Source of the DNA: Carnegiea gigantea
Lineage: Eukaryota; Streptophyta; Magnoliopsida; Caryophyllales; Cactaceae
Length of the DNA: 64,000 bases
Direction of reading: 5' to 3'
Assembly: GCA_029747015.1 (NCBI GenBank)
Contig: JAKOGI010002722.1
Span: 26,533 to 90,532, forward strand
The notes beneath the pieces were generated by a model. It was not told the origin of the DNA, did not search any database, and saw only the letters and a list, made by a program, of their open reading frames with translations. Both the position numbers and the translations under genes were made by a program. This document shows positions 42,358-54,017 of the stretch, in pieces; position 1 is the stretch's first letter, and each line of letters opens with the position of its first letter.

Positions 42358-43666
42358 TGATGGAAGGTTGTAAGAAGAAGAAACCAACTCACAACTTGCC
42401 TCAAAGTGGAATCTAAAACAAGAAGAAGGAAAAACAGCAAGGGAGAGAGAAATCAAGAGTTTGGATAGTCAAGTGACCTTGCAAGGGATAATCTGAGGAG
42501 CCACCCTTGGAGAACACTTGGGCAATCTCTTTGTGATGGGGATCAGCCCCAAGGGGTTCTTATAGCTCAAGAGGTCACAAAGGCTTTCCAAGGATTAGAA
42601 ATCACTCAAGACACGATCACTTGCATTCTGCCGGGCTCATCCCGCACATGGCCCGACTTTCTGACCTTGGTGACCTGATGACCTGAGGCTTTAAAGCCAA
42701 ACTTTTGGTATGTCTGGAAAGATTGGAGAGTTAGCTGCCCAATAAATCAAGTTTCAGCCCATTTGGATGTCATTTGCCCATCCAAACCCTTTGTTAAAGC
42801 CAAACTGTCCAAAACTGTTTTCCAGGTCAGATTTTGTCCGGTTTTGGGAGCCCATTTTCCCCAACCTAAAGTAACCCTAACAACCTGGAATTTTAACCCC
42901 TAGATCCTTTTTTGAATTGGCTAAAAGGGTGGGAAAAGAAACCAGAGTCAAACGTGTCCCAAGGAGGCTAAAAGCAAGGAAACTTCTAAAGCTGCTTTTG
43001 GGAAGTCAACCTGCACCATCTCACTTGTTCTGTTTATATCTCCTGAACGGCTGCACCAAATGAGCTCCAAAAGTAGTCATATGAAAGAACACTTTCTAAG
43101 CTTTCTAATAAGGTATGTTGGAGCCAATTTGGGTAAGTAAGGACGAAGATACAGCTGCTGAAAGTTGACCCTGCAATCTGGAAAACTGGACAGCAACTGT
43201 CAACATCACCTTTTGTACTTTTCTTGCTTTTTGTGCTTCCCTTTTGTCTTGATCCGTTTGGCTTGCATTGTAACCCATGTAATCTGAATTTTGAGGCTCC
43301 CTCCTATATAAGGGACCTTTAGGAATGTAAGAAGGCAGCTTTGAATATCATGCAATGAAATCTGAGTGTTTTACTCTCCATTGAAACTCCTAGTTGCTTT
43401 AGCTTGAATTGGCTAATTCAAGTGGTGATCTTCTAGGTTCCTTTCTCTTGCTTATGGTGGTGATATTCTGTATCCATAAGTGAAGAAGGAATAGCCCAAC
43501 TTCTCCTCTAAGTGGCGCCTTTGGCTTATCTTAGACAAGAGAGTTGCACACTATCCATCAAGACCGGGTGAGCTCATTGTTCTTTTCGGTTTTTTGCTTG
43601 TCCTTGTTTTCAATCTTCCCCATCATACATTCTCATCTTTGACATTCCCATGGTTAACATACATCA
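42358..43666 (+). repeat. Element H 5' LTR
   Basis: 1309 bp, TGATGGAAGG...ACATCA. TATA box TATATAAG at 43305-43312. It is unlike the LTRs of E/J or F over most of its length, so H is its own family. A 3' LTR is not in the window. Confidence 0.85.
43305..43312 (+). promoter_or_regulatory. TATA box in H LTR
   Basis: TATATAAG in CTCCTATATAAGGGACC, about 360 bp before the LTR end. Confidence 0.65.
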
Positions 43667-43669
43667 TCT

Positions 43670-43681
43670 TGGTATCAGAGC
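43670..43681 (+). promoter_or_regulatory. Element H primer-binding site
   Basis: TGGTATCAGAGC after the LTR end and TCT. Confidence 0.92.
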
Positions 43682-43774
43682 TTAGGCTACCCTCTTGGCC
43701 AAGCTTCCACCCAAACACATTTCTCAAACACAAACCACAAAACATCCTTTCTCTATCCGCACGGGACAGAATTG

Positions 43775-43890
43775 TGGCACGGCCTACCCGTGCTTTAAGG
43801 CACGACCGTGCCACCTCTTTTCTGCACTTTTGTCACGGCAGTAACTTGGCACGGGAAGCCCGTGTCCCACGGCACGACCGTGCCACCCCA
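43775..43890. repeat. CACGG/CCGTG palindrome cluster in H leader
   Basis: GGCACGGCCTACCCGTGC, GGCACGACCGTGCC, GGCACGGGAAGCCCGTGTCCC and GGCACGACCGTGCC, placed before the Gag start. Confidence 0.7.
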
Positions 43891-43935
43891 TTCTCAGCCA
43901 AATCTCGTGTTTCTCTCCCACAAAGCCCACATATC

Positions 43936-44810
43936 ATGTCTTCTAGCCAAACACCCGAGCAAGTGGCCGAACAAGCCTTAAGAGAAAAGGCCGAAATGGA
44001 AGCTAGAGTCAAGTACTTGCAAACTCAACTTCAAAGGCTCATGAAGGAAAGGAGAGACAACTTGAGGGATTCACCTATTCCAAGTGAATCTAGTGACCCG
44101 GGTGAAAGTGATTCGGATTTCAACCCTTTTGGGTCACAAGGAAGAGCTAGTAGAGGATCAAGGAGACAAGAAAGGCATCAAGGAGGTGGATTCAACGACT
44201 TCAAAGTTGACATCCCCGAGTTTGAAGGCAAGCTTGATCCGGACGAGTTCTTGGATTGGCTACAAACCGTGGAGAGGGTGTTCGACTACAAGGACATCCC
44301 GGATGAAAAGAAGGTAAAACTAGTTGCCCTTAAACTTAGAAAGTATGCTTCTACTTGGTGGGCTAATGTTTTATCTAAGAGGGCCAAGAAAGGGAAGGGG
44401 AAGATTAAAACTTGGAGGAAAATGAAAGAAAAACTCAAAGAGAAGTTCCTTCCATCTCACTACCTTCAAGAGAACTTTTCTAGACTCCACCATTTGAAAC
44501 AAGGGTCTCTAGGTGTGGAGGAATATACGAGGGAATTTGAGCAATTGATCATAAAATGTGACCTTAAAGAGGATGAGGAACAAACTTTGGTGAGGTATCT
44601 TTGTGGGTTGGATGAGAAGATAGCCCATGTAGTGGAGTTGCACCCATACACCACCCTTGATGAGTTAAGTTCTCTAGCTCACAAGGTGGAACTACAAAAG
44701 AAGACTAAGGGAAAGAGTGAAGCCTTTAAACCACAAAATCGTGCCTACACTCCTCAAAGGCCTTCATACACCACGCCAAAGCCCTTTAACCCTCCAAACC
44801 CGAAACCTCC
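43936..44810 (+). pseudogene. Element H Gag, first part (to F1 insertion)
   Basis: Starts MSSSQTPEQVAEQALREKAE, almost the same N-terminus as G. It has a coiled coil (VKYLQTQLQRLMKERRDN), the core FKVDIPEFEGKLDPDEFLDW, VERVFDYKDIPDEKKVKLVA, KYASTWWANVLSKRAKKGKG and VEEYTREFEQLIIKCDL, then a proline-rich linker ending NPKPP at F1. No stop is seen in this part. An ATG further upstream in the same frame would read through the LTR end, PBS and palindromes and is unlikely to be the start. Confidence 0.9.
44806..44810. repeat. Target site duplication of F1, left
   Basis: CCTCC, identical to 57910-57914. It lies in the proline codons of H Gag. Confidence 0.9.
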
Positions 44811-45655
44811 TGATGTAAGTCTCAAGGGTAGGAACGCAACCCAAGTAAACTCACGTCAAAGGAGGCTAGAAAACAAGCAAACTCTCACGGCCAGGGGTGG
44901 CACGGCCGTGCTTGATGGCCGGGGTGACCGTGCCAATTCACTGCCTAGCTTGCCTAGGTAAGTCCCTTTCCACGGTTTGAGATGGCTTTGAAGGTTGAAG
45001 GAAGTTCGATGCAATCAGCTAAGTCAAGGCTTGATTTTGTGTGGAAAAGAGGAATCAAAGGAGTAAAGGAAGTGAGGAAAGTAATGGGGGATGAAAAACA
45101 CTAAGAAGATCACCAAAGAGGCTCATGGTTTAAGAGGAGAGAAACCTAGAGCTTGCTTATGAACTTCAAGTGTGTTTAATGAATGTAGGATAGTTCTAAG
45201 CTAGATGATTAGATAAGATACACCACTAATCACTTAGCTTAGGGCCCTTAATCTTGGATTAGGATAAGATACACCACCTAATCAAGATCAAGACTCACTT
45301 GGTCACCACCTTAATCGGCCACAATTAAGGATAAGCAAGTTAAGTGTTTTAAGAAATCTCAAGACACAAAGTCTTTACTTTCAACTTCAATACTCAAAAC
45401 TTCTTGTTTTACAAAAGAGCAGCCAAGGCACTTATATAGCCTTGTGATTACATGAAAAGAGCTTTCCTTCTAGGCAAGGAAAGTCATTAAACTAATCCTA
45501 TGCTTAGTAATACACGGTTTAAGCTAAAACATACATAAGCTGAAAGTTTAAGCTACAAAACACAAGATTTCCTTCTTAAACTCTTTCCTAAGTATTAAGA
45601 AACCTTGTTGACTCAATTTCCCTTCAAGGAAGGTAAGAGAGCATGGCTGCCACCT
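44811..45655 (-). repeat. F1 left LTR, first part
   Basis: 845 bp up to J. It contains the palindrome pair GGCACGGCCGTGC / GGGGTGACCGTGCC at 44898-44937, which here lies inside the LTR. It continues at 54018 or 54027, depending on how the 9-bp overlap is counted. Confidence 0.88.
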
Positions 45656-46829
45656 TGATGTATATGTGGGGGGGCAAGTGAACCAAATCAAACTCCAACT
45701 CAAATAAGCCAAATTGGGAAGAGAAATGAAAGATGGATGAGATGGATGAAGAATTTCACTACACAAGAAAAAGGAATAGAACAAGATCTTGTAATTGAGA
45801 TAATCCTTCACGGAGCCACTCAATGACTTGACCTTGGGCTAATTCTCTTGTCTTAACCAAGGAATCACTCCAATTGGAAAAGGAAGAGAACCTAGAACAC
45901 CACTTGAATTTGCCACAATTCAAGATATAGAACTAGGAATTTAGTTGCACTTTTGAGAATCACTCTCAAAGTACTTGTATTGCTTTGGAAATTTCTTACA
46001 ATGCTGAATGAATAGCTTCACACGCCCCTCCCCTTTTTATAGACTCAGCAAAAGACAATCAAAGGACTCAAATAACTCCTAACAATTAAAACTAGCTAAT
46101 GAAAAGTCTAAGAAAAATGAAAAGACTCATCATAAAAGGGGTGGGGGAGGTTACAAGGAATATTCTAGGATTTTTGCAGCTGATTACATCAATCTAGAAG
46201 CATCTAAAACGTGCACAATATCAGCCACACAAGTATATGTAACCGAAGACTCTTCATATTCCCAGCATTAATCCTTGCAACTGCCTCAACTTCAACAGAG
46301 CATAACTTCCAGAATACTCGGCCAAATCACGCGTTCTTGGGCTTGTTAGAAAGCCCTGGAAGTCTATTTTCCAGAATGGGCTCATTTGCTCAATTTGGAT
46401 AAGCGGTTTGAAAGTTATGGCCCAAACAATGCACCTATCTCAGACTGGACTGGATCAGCATAACGTATCTTTGAGTGATATTTTGCCCAATCAAATGATG
46501 TCCAAATTAAACAAACTTGGGCTTATTTGAAAGTGAAATCTTAAACTTCAAAACCATGTGGAGCCTCAAGTTGTGGGACCACTTTAGGTAGGCCAAAAGT
46601 GCACACAAAAAGCGGGAAATTTCTGGATGAAGGCGGCACTACCTCTTCGGGTATGAACGCCAATTTTCGGCAAAGTTTTGCAACTTCTTTGACTTCTTCA
46701 TGGTGTCTAAAGTCCTTGAACTCACATAATAAGAGAAAATATGAGAGTTCCCATGCACGCTCTTGTTTGACACTTTTCTTCTTGGAAGTTGACCTTAAAT
46801 AAAAATGATGCATATGGGAATATGCATCA
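45656..46829 (-). repeat. J outer left LTR (E-type)
   Basis: 1174 bp. Starts TGATGTATATGTGGG and ends with the palindromic head (TGATGCATAT, GGGA, ATATGCATCA) at 46806-46829. The TATA box region is CTTTTTATA at 46034-46042. Confidence 0.88.
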
Positions 46830-47058
46830 TACTCCCCGGGTGGTTTTGAGTTTGTCCTCAAACTCAAAGGGTTAGCAAGCCTCTCAAGAAAGGGGTCACG
46901 CTCACAATATGGGAGCTTTTGGGGAAGGAGGTCACAGGGCATCACCTCTAGAGAGATATAGAAGAGGGTGAGGGGAGGATGATAAAACGGGTCATACCTG
47001 GTGAGGAGAAGAGGCGGAAGTGGGAAATCTTCTTTAGGGGCAAGGGTTTGGGAAGGAT
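46541..47058 (-). pseudogene. E-type tail ORF reading into the LTR in J
   Basis: 134 residues from MMPCDLLPQKLPYCERDPFL through GEYDAYSHMHHFY into the LTR, ending EVKEVAKLCRKLAFIPEEVV, FVCTFGLPKVVPQLE. Its first half equals E1's tail. Its last half equals J pol's LTR tail and not E1's, so the LTR types have exchanged this segment. The Gag part that should precede it is missing: the fragment 46830-47058 starts at LIHPSQTLAPK. Confidence 0.75.
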
Positions 47059-48170
47059 TGATGTATATGTGGGTGGCAAGTGAACCAAATCAAACTCCAA
47101 CTCAAAATAAGCCAAATTGGGAAGAGAAATGAAAGATGGATGAGATGGATGAAGAATTTCACTAAACAAGAAAAAGGAATAGAACAAGATCTTGTAATTG
47201 AGATAATCCTTCACGGAGCCACTCAATGACTTGACCTTGGGCTAATTCTCTTGTCTTAACCAAGGAATCACTCCAATTGGAAAAGGAAGAGAACCTAGAA
47301 CACCACTTGAATTTGCCACAATTCAAGATATAGAACTAGGAATTTAGTTGCACTTTTGAGAAACACACTCAAAGTACTTGTATTGCTTTGGAAATTTCTT
47401 ACAATGCTGAATGAATAGCTTCACACGCCCCTCCCCTTTTTATAGACTCAGCAAAAGACAATCAAAGGACTCAAATAACTCCTAACAATTAAAACTAGCT
47501 AATGAAAAGTCTAAGAAAAATGAAAAGACTCATCATAAAAGGGGTGGGGGAGGTTACAAGGAATATTCTAGGATTTTTGCAGCTGATTACATCAATCTAG
47601 AAGCATCTAAAACGTGCACAATATCAGCCACACAAGTATATGTAACCGAAGACTCTTCATATTCCCAGCATTAATCCTTGCAACTGCCTCAACTTCAACA
47701 GAGCATAACTTCCAGAATACTCGGCCAAATCACGCGTTCTTGGGCTTGTTAGAAAGCCCTGGAAGTCTATTTTCCAGAATGGGCTCATTTGCTCAATTTG
47801 GATAAGCGGTTTGAAAGTTATGGCCCAAACAATGCACCTATCTCAGACTGGACTGGATCAGCATAACGTATCTTTGAGTGATATTTTGCCCAATCAAATG
47901 ATGTCCAAATTAAACAAACTTGGGCTTATTTGAAAGCTGAAATCTTAAACTTCAAAACCATGTGGAGCCTCAAGTTGTGGGACCACTTTAGGTAGGCCAA
48001 AAGTGCACACAAAAAGCGGGAAATTTCTGGATGACGGCGGCACTACCTCTTCGGGTATGAACGCCAATTTCCGGCAAAGTTTGGCAACTTCCTTGACTTC
48101 TTGAAGCTTGAGTGAGTCCTCCTTGGGCTGAGCTTGATGGTCCTTGGGCTTCTCACGATGGTCTCCATCA
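47059..48170 (-). repeat. J middle LTR (autonomous-type head)
   Basis: 1112 bp. TGATGTATATGTGGG at the left, GGTCTCCATCA at the right, next to TTCCCCCCGGGT (polypurine tract on the minus strand). Most of the LTR is the same as the E-type LTR; only the last ~100 bp differ. Confidence 0.88.
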
Positions 48171-50795
48171 TTCCCCCCGGGTAAGTGAAAGTTTGCCCTC
48201 AAACTAGGAAGGGGCTCATCATCGAAAAAGGGGCTAAGATCGGAGACATTGAAGGTAGCCGAAACTCCATAATCTCCAGGTAGATCAACCTTATATGCAT
48301 TGGGCCCAACCTTCTCAAGGATTTCAAATGGACCATCGGAACGCGGCATCAACTTAGATTTTCTCTTTGAAGGGAAACGCTCCTTCCTCATGTGAATCCA
48401 TACCAAATCTCCTGGCTGAAAATGTACCTCCTTGCGATGCTTGTTGGCGCTTTGCATGGCTCTCTCATTAGCCTTGGCAATGTTATCTCTAACTCTTGCA
48501 TGAAGTTCTTGGATCTCCTTGGCTCTTTTTTCAGCTTCCCAACTAAATTTTGTGGGAGTTGGAATGGGAACAAGATCCAAGGGACTCTTGGAATTGTAGC
48601 CATAGACAACTTGAAATGGAGAGAGTTGGGTGGACTTGCTAGGCACTCGATTGAATGCAAACTCGACATGTGGTAGCAACTCATCCCAATTCTTCAAATG
48701 CTTCTTCACTAGGACTCTAAGTAAGGTACCCAAAGTCCTATTGGTGACTTCAGTTTGTCCATCAGTTTGGGGATGACAAGTAGTGCTAAACTTGAGTTGA
48801 GTACCCAATTTGCGCCATAGAGTTAGCCAAAAATGACTAAGAAACTTGGAGTCACGATCAGATACCATGCTCTTTGGAATGCCATGTAGTCTCACAATCT
48901 CCTTGAAGTAAAGACTAGCCACTTGAGTAGCATCATTAGTGGTGTGGCAAGGGATGAAATGCGCCATCTTGGAGAATCGATCCACAACCACCATAATGGA
49001 GTCTTTGTTCCTTTGGGTTCTAGGTAAACCCGTGATGAAATCCAAGCTAATATCTTCCCAAGGGGCTTGAGGAATGGGAAGTGGAGAATACAATCCTTGG
49101 GGCAAAGAATGGCTCTTACCCATTTGACAAGTAGAACATCTTTTGATGAAATGCTCTACATCTCTTGACATCTTAGGCCAATAGTAGTGTTCCTTCAACA
49201 TTGATCTAGTCTTCTCGACACCAAAATGGCCAGCTAGGGCTCCTCCATGTAGCTCTTGGATAAGCAGTTCTCGAAATCCACATTGAGGTATACAAAGGCG
49301 TGAACCTTTGAATAGAAACCCATCTTCTAAGTGGAACAACCCATGGGGGTGCTTAAGACACTTCTCAAAAATGTCCTTGAAATCATCATCTTTTGGGTAC
49401 AAATCTTTAACAACTTCAAATCCAAGTACTTTAGTACTCAAAGTAGAGAGTAATAAGTACCTTCTTGATAATGCATCAGCTCCTTTGTTGAGAGTACCCG
49501 CCTTATGTTGGATAGTGAAGTGGAAGGACTGAAGATACTCTACCATTTAGCATGTCTAGGGTTGAGCTTATGTTGTCCTTGGATGTATTTGAGAGCTTCA
49601 TGGTCGGAATGAAGGATGAATTCACCTCCAACTAAGTAATGACGCCAATGCTCCAATGCTCTAATGATTGCATAAAACTCCTTGTCATAGGTGGAGTACT
49701 TCTTCTTGGCATCGTTGAGCTTCTCACTAAAAAAGGCAATGGGTCTCCTCTCTTGAGATAGGACAGCTCCAATTCCTACCCCGGATGCATCACATTCTAC
49801 TTCAAAGACTTTGGTAAAGTCGGGCAAGGCTAGAACGGGGGAACTAGTGAGCTTCTTCTTGATCTCTTCGAAGGCTTGTTGTGCTTGCTCGTTCCATGAA
49901 AACTCTTTGCCTTTAATTACCTCGGTCATAGGAGCCATGATAGTGCTGAAATTCCTAATGAACCTCCGATAAAATGAGGCTAGGCCATGAAAACTCCTTA
50001 CTTGAGTGATGGATGGAGGAGTTGGCCACTCTTGAATAGCCTTGATCTTACTTTCATCAACTTGGAGGCCTTGGGCGGAAACAATGAAACCCAAGAATAC
50101 CACTTGAGGAGTGAAGAAAAAGCATTTCTCCATATTGCCATAAAGTTGTTCTTGGGAAAGAATCTCCAAAACTTGTTGCAAATGCTTGGCATGCTCCTCC
50201 TCGGTCTTGCTATAGACCAAGATATCATCAAAGTAAACGACAACACAAGTTCCAATGAGGGGCTTGAGAACTTGGTTCATGAGTCTCATAAAAGTGCTCG
50301 GGGCATTATTAAGCCCGAATGGCATTACAAGCCACTCATATAAACCTCCTTTAGTCTTAAAGGCGGTTTTCCATTCATCACCTTCAAAAATGCGAATCTG
50401 GTAATAGCCACTTCTAAGATCAATCTTAGAAAAGATAGCAGCTCCGTGTAATTCATCCAATTGATCTTCCAATCGGGGAATAGGATACCGGTACTTGATA
50501 GTGATCTTGTTTATTGCCCGGCTATCAACACACATACGCATGCTACCATCCTTCTTAGGAACAAGGAAGGCGGGCACGGTACATGGGCTTAGACTTTCCC
50601 GAATTAAACCCTTGGACAAGAGATCATCCACTTGTCTTTGGATTTCTTGTGTTTCGCTTGGAGACATCCGGTATGCCGGCTTTTTTGGAAGTACGGATCC
50701 GGGAACGAGGTCTATCTTGTGTTGGATAGATCTTGGAGGGGGAAGGCCATGTGGAATTTCTTGTGGAAAAACATGGTGATAGGCTTGTAGGAGAG
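47945..50795 (-). pseudogene. J pol: RT, RNase H, integrase (two frameshifts)
   Basis: 50667-49540 is RT-RNase H with [66 protein letters not shown] and [17 protein letters not shown]. One base is lost near 49545 (AKW/VEYLQS). 49546-47945 then gives integrase with GHFG, KEHYYWPKM and [58 protein letters not shown]; and VSATFNVSDLSPFFDDEP. The last ~75 residues are read from the LTR. Catalytic residues are intact. Apart from this deletion and the frameshift near 50795, the gene is complete, so J died recently. Confidence 0.9.
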
Positions 50796-52481
50796 GGGGA
50801 GTAGTGGATGTGAGGGAGATGGTGGCTTAGACTCTTCTTGTAAAAGTATCAAGTCTTTAAAAGACTCATACTCATGGTGCTCAGATTTGAGAAGAGTAGT
50901 AAAGAAGACTTCCAAATGAGGATTGTCTTTTGGTTGAGAGGGGGAAGGACTTTTGAGAGGGGTAAGAGTGATTTTCTTACGGTCCTTGAGAAAAGAGTAA
51001 GTGTTCATCCGGCCATCATGGATGACACTTCTATCAAAAAGCCATGGTCTACCCAATAATATATGGCAAGCATCCATGGGGACTATATCACACCAAATCT
51101 CATCTTTATAGTTTTTCCCAATTGAAAAGGAAACAAGACAACGGTGAGTAATTTGCAAACCTTTGCCTTGATTCAACCATTGTATGGTGTAGGGATTTGG
51201 ACGAGGAGAGACTTGCAGCTTGAGTTTGTCCACCATAGTCTTTGAGGCAACGTTAGCACAACTACCTCCATCAATGATAAGGGAAAAAACCTTGTCTCCT
51301 ACGGTACACCTGGTGTGAAAAATGGCTTCTCTTTGCTCCATGTCCTTTTGAGTGGCAATTCCACTCAAGGCCCGGCGGATAACTAGTAATTCTCCTTCAT
51401 CGGGGCCTTCTTCAACTTCTTCCAAACTTCCTTCTTCATGGTGCTCTTCTTCTTCTTCGTCATAGGCATGTTCATCACATGTTTCTTGGTACTCCGCTAG
51501 GGAAACGATCCTCCTGTTTGGACACTCAGATGCATAGTGTCCCATACCTTGGCACCGAAAGCAACGAACCTTGTCCTTTGATTTAGGTTCTTGTGTGGAG
51601 GGTTTTGGAGGGGTTGGAGTGGTGTTTTTGGTTTGTGATGGTGGGGAATTTTGTGGACGAGGAGGGTAGTACGGAGGCTTTTGTGTGGGGTAAGGACGAG
51701 AGAGAGACTTGGAAAGGGCACTCTTTCCCTTTGATTTCTTTTGTTGCTCTACCTTGTAGGCTAGAGAACTCAAGTCATCAAGGGATGAATATGGGTGCAA
51801 CTCAACAATATGAGCAATAGACTCATCAAGTCCGGTTAAGTATCTTACCAAGGTTTGAGAGTCATCTTCTTTCAAGTCGCATTTGAGTAGGAGTTGTTCA
51901 AACTCCCGAGTGCATTCTTCCACACTCTTGGATCCTTGCTTGAGTCGATGGAGCTTGAGATAATTGTCTTGCACATAGTGAGAGGAAAGAAACTTGGCCT
52001 TAAGCTTTTCTTTCATTTTGGCCCAAGTTCTGATTTTTCCCTTTCCATTCCTTGCTCTTTTCGCTCCAAGGTTAGCCCACCAGATTGAAGCATATTTTCT
52101 GAGTTTAAGGGCTACAAGCTTTACCTTCTTATCTTCCGGGATGTCCTCATATTCAAATATCCTCTCAATGGTGTGCAACCAATCGAGAAATAAGTCCGGA
52201 TCAAGTTGGCCTTCAAATTCGGGGATGTCAATTCGGACACCACCAATATTTCCTCCTTGCCTTCGTCTCCTTGGGGCTTCTTCGTCACTAGAATTGGCTC
52301 GGGATTGAAAGACTTCTTCTTCCAATTCGACCACCGGTTCATGAAGACGAGAGGGAGTGGGGCTATGAACCCACCTTCGTTTTTCCTCCAAAAGTTGCCC
52401 AAGTTGAGTTCGAAGATAAGTGACTTGAGCTTCTAACTCTTCCACACGTGCTTGGTCACTTCTTGTGGACTTTGTAGACAT
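50712..52481 (-). pseudogene. J Gag-protease
   Basis: 589-residue frame from MSTKSTRSDQARVEELEAQV. Coiled coil 12-36, acidic linker, Gag core 82-250 (VRIDIPEFEGQLDPDLFLDW, KYASIWWANLGAKRARNGKG), CCHC knuckle CFRCQGMGHYASEC at 307-320, acidic stretch, then the protease SLIIDGGSCANVASK and DACHILLGRPWLFDRSVIHD. A frameshift near 50795 (after HPLLPLSYK) separates it from RT. Element D's Gag is a near copy. Confidence 0.9.
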
Positions 52482-52519
52482 GTTGGAGATGCTTTGAAGG
52501 AAGAATATGCAGCAGGGAA

Positions 52520-52710
52520 AGTGGCACGGTCGTGCAGGGGGGCACGGTCAGGCCGTGCTATACTTCGGCTGAAGAGAATGCAGAAAAGTAGAGTGGCACG
52601 GTCGTGCTTGGCGGCACGGGGGCACCGTGCTCCGTCTCGACTTGAAGATTTCTGGAAAAATGATATGGTACGGTCGTGTATGGTGGCACGGGGGCACCGT
52701 GCTGCTTCTC
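52520..52710. repeat. CACGG/CCGTG palindrome cluster in J leader
   Basis: Three units (GGCACGGTCGTGC...GGCACGGTCAGGCCGTGC, GGCACGGTCGTGC...GGCACGGGGGCACCGTGC, GGTACGGTCGTGT...GGCACGGGGGCACCGTGC). It is the reverse complement of the arrangement in E1 and D. Confidence 0.72.
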
Positions 52711-52812
52711 TGGTCTTCGAGACTCGGATTGCCGGTTTGTGCCTCTTTTGTTTTTTGTATTTTGGCTTTTTGGGATGTATGTGGGTGTGATGTGGGTCAC
52801 TTAAGAACCTTG

Positions 52813-52824
52813 GCTCTGATGCCA
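52813..52824 (-). promoter_or_regulatory. J primer-binding site, one base changed
   Basis: GCTCTGATGCCA on the plus strand, TGGCATCAGAGC on the minus strand, against TGGTATCAGAGC in the others. Confidence 0.85.
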
Positions 52825-52826
52825 AT

Positions 52827-54017
52827 TGATGTATATGTGGGTGGCAAGTGAACCAAATCAAACTCCAACTCAAAATAAGCCAAATTGGGAAGATAAATGA
52901 AAGATGGATGAGATGGATGAAGAATTTCACTACACAAGAAAAAGGAATAGAACAAGATCTTGTAATTGAGATAATCCTTCACGGAGCCACTCAATGACTT
53001 GACCTTGGGCTAATTCTCTTGTCTTAACCAAGGAATCACTCCAATTGGAAAAGGAAGAGAACCTAGAACACCACTTGAATTTGCCACAATTCAAGATATA
53101 GAACTAGGAATTTAGTTGCACTTTTGAGAAACACACTCAAAGTACTTGTATTGCTTTGGAAATTTCTTACAATGCTGAATGAATAGCTTCACACGCCCCT
53201 CCCCTTTTTATAGACCCAGCAAAAGACAATCAAAGGACTCAAATAACTCCTAACAATTAAAACTAGCTAATGAAAAGTCTAAGAAAAATGAAAAGACTCA
53301 TCATAAAAGGGGTGGGGGAGGTTACAAGGAATATTCTAGGATTTTTTGCAGCTGATTACATCAATCTAGAAGCATCTAAAACGTGCACAATATCAGCCAC
53401 ACAAATATATGTAACCTAAGACTCTTCATATTCCCAGCATTAATCCTTGCAACTGCCTCAACTTCAACAGAGCATAACTTCCAGAATACTCGGCCAAATC
53501 ACGCGTTCTTGGGCTTGTTAGAAAGCCCTGGAAGTCTATTTTCCAGAATGGGCTCATTTGCTCAATTTGGATAAGCGGTTTGAAAGTTATGGCCCAAACA
53601 ATGCACCTATCTCAGACTGAACTGGATCAGCATAACGTATCTTTGAGTGATATTTTGCCCAATCAAATGATGTCCAAATTAAACAAACTTGGGCTTATTT
53701 GAAAGCTGAAATCTTAAACTTCAAAACCATGTGGAGCCTCAAGTTGTGGGACCACTTTAGGTAGGCCAAAAGTGCACACAAAAAGCGGGAAATTTCTGGA
53801 TGACGGCGGCACTACCTCTTCGGGTATCAACGCCAATTTTCGGCAAAGTTTTGCAACTTCTTTGACTTCTTCATGGTGTCTAAAGTCCTTGAACTCACAT
53901 AATAAGAGAAAATATGAGAGTTCCCATGCACGCTCTTGTTTGCCACTTTCTTTTGGACAGTTGACCTAAATAAAAATAAAATAAAAATAAGAATGATTGC
54001 TATGGGAATATGCATCA
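52827..54017 (-). repeat. J outer right LTR (5' LTR)
   Basis: 1191 bp, E-type, with a longer A-rich segment (AAATAAAAATAAAATAAAAA) and a damaged head palindrome before ATATGCATCA. TATA box at 53204-53212 (CTTTTTATA). Confidence 0.88.

Larger units (their letters stand above)
45656..54017 (-). mobile_element. Composite element J: three LTRs, gag-only tail plus a nearly complete gag-pol
   Basis: Order on the plus strand: LTR 45656-46829, gag-only tail 46830-47058, LTR 47059-48170, gag-pol 48171-52826, LTR 52827-54017. The outer LTRs share the palindromic head type of E1. The middle LTR has a different head (GGTCTCCATCA) and follows directly after pol. So one gag-only and one autonomous element are joined through a shared LTR. 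The flanking F1 sequence CTGCCACCT is present on both sides (45647-45655, 54018-54026), nine bases rather than the usual five. Confidence 0.82.
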
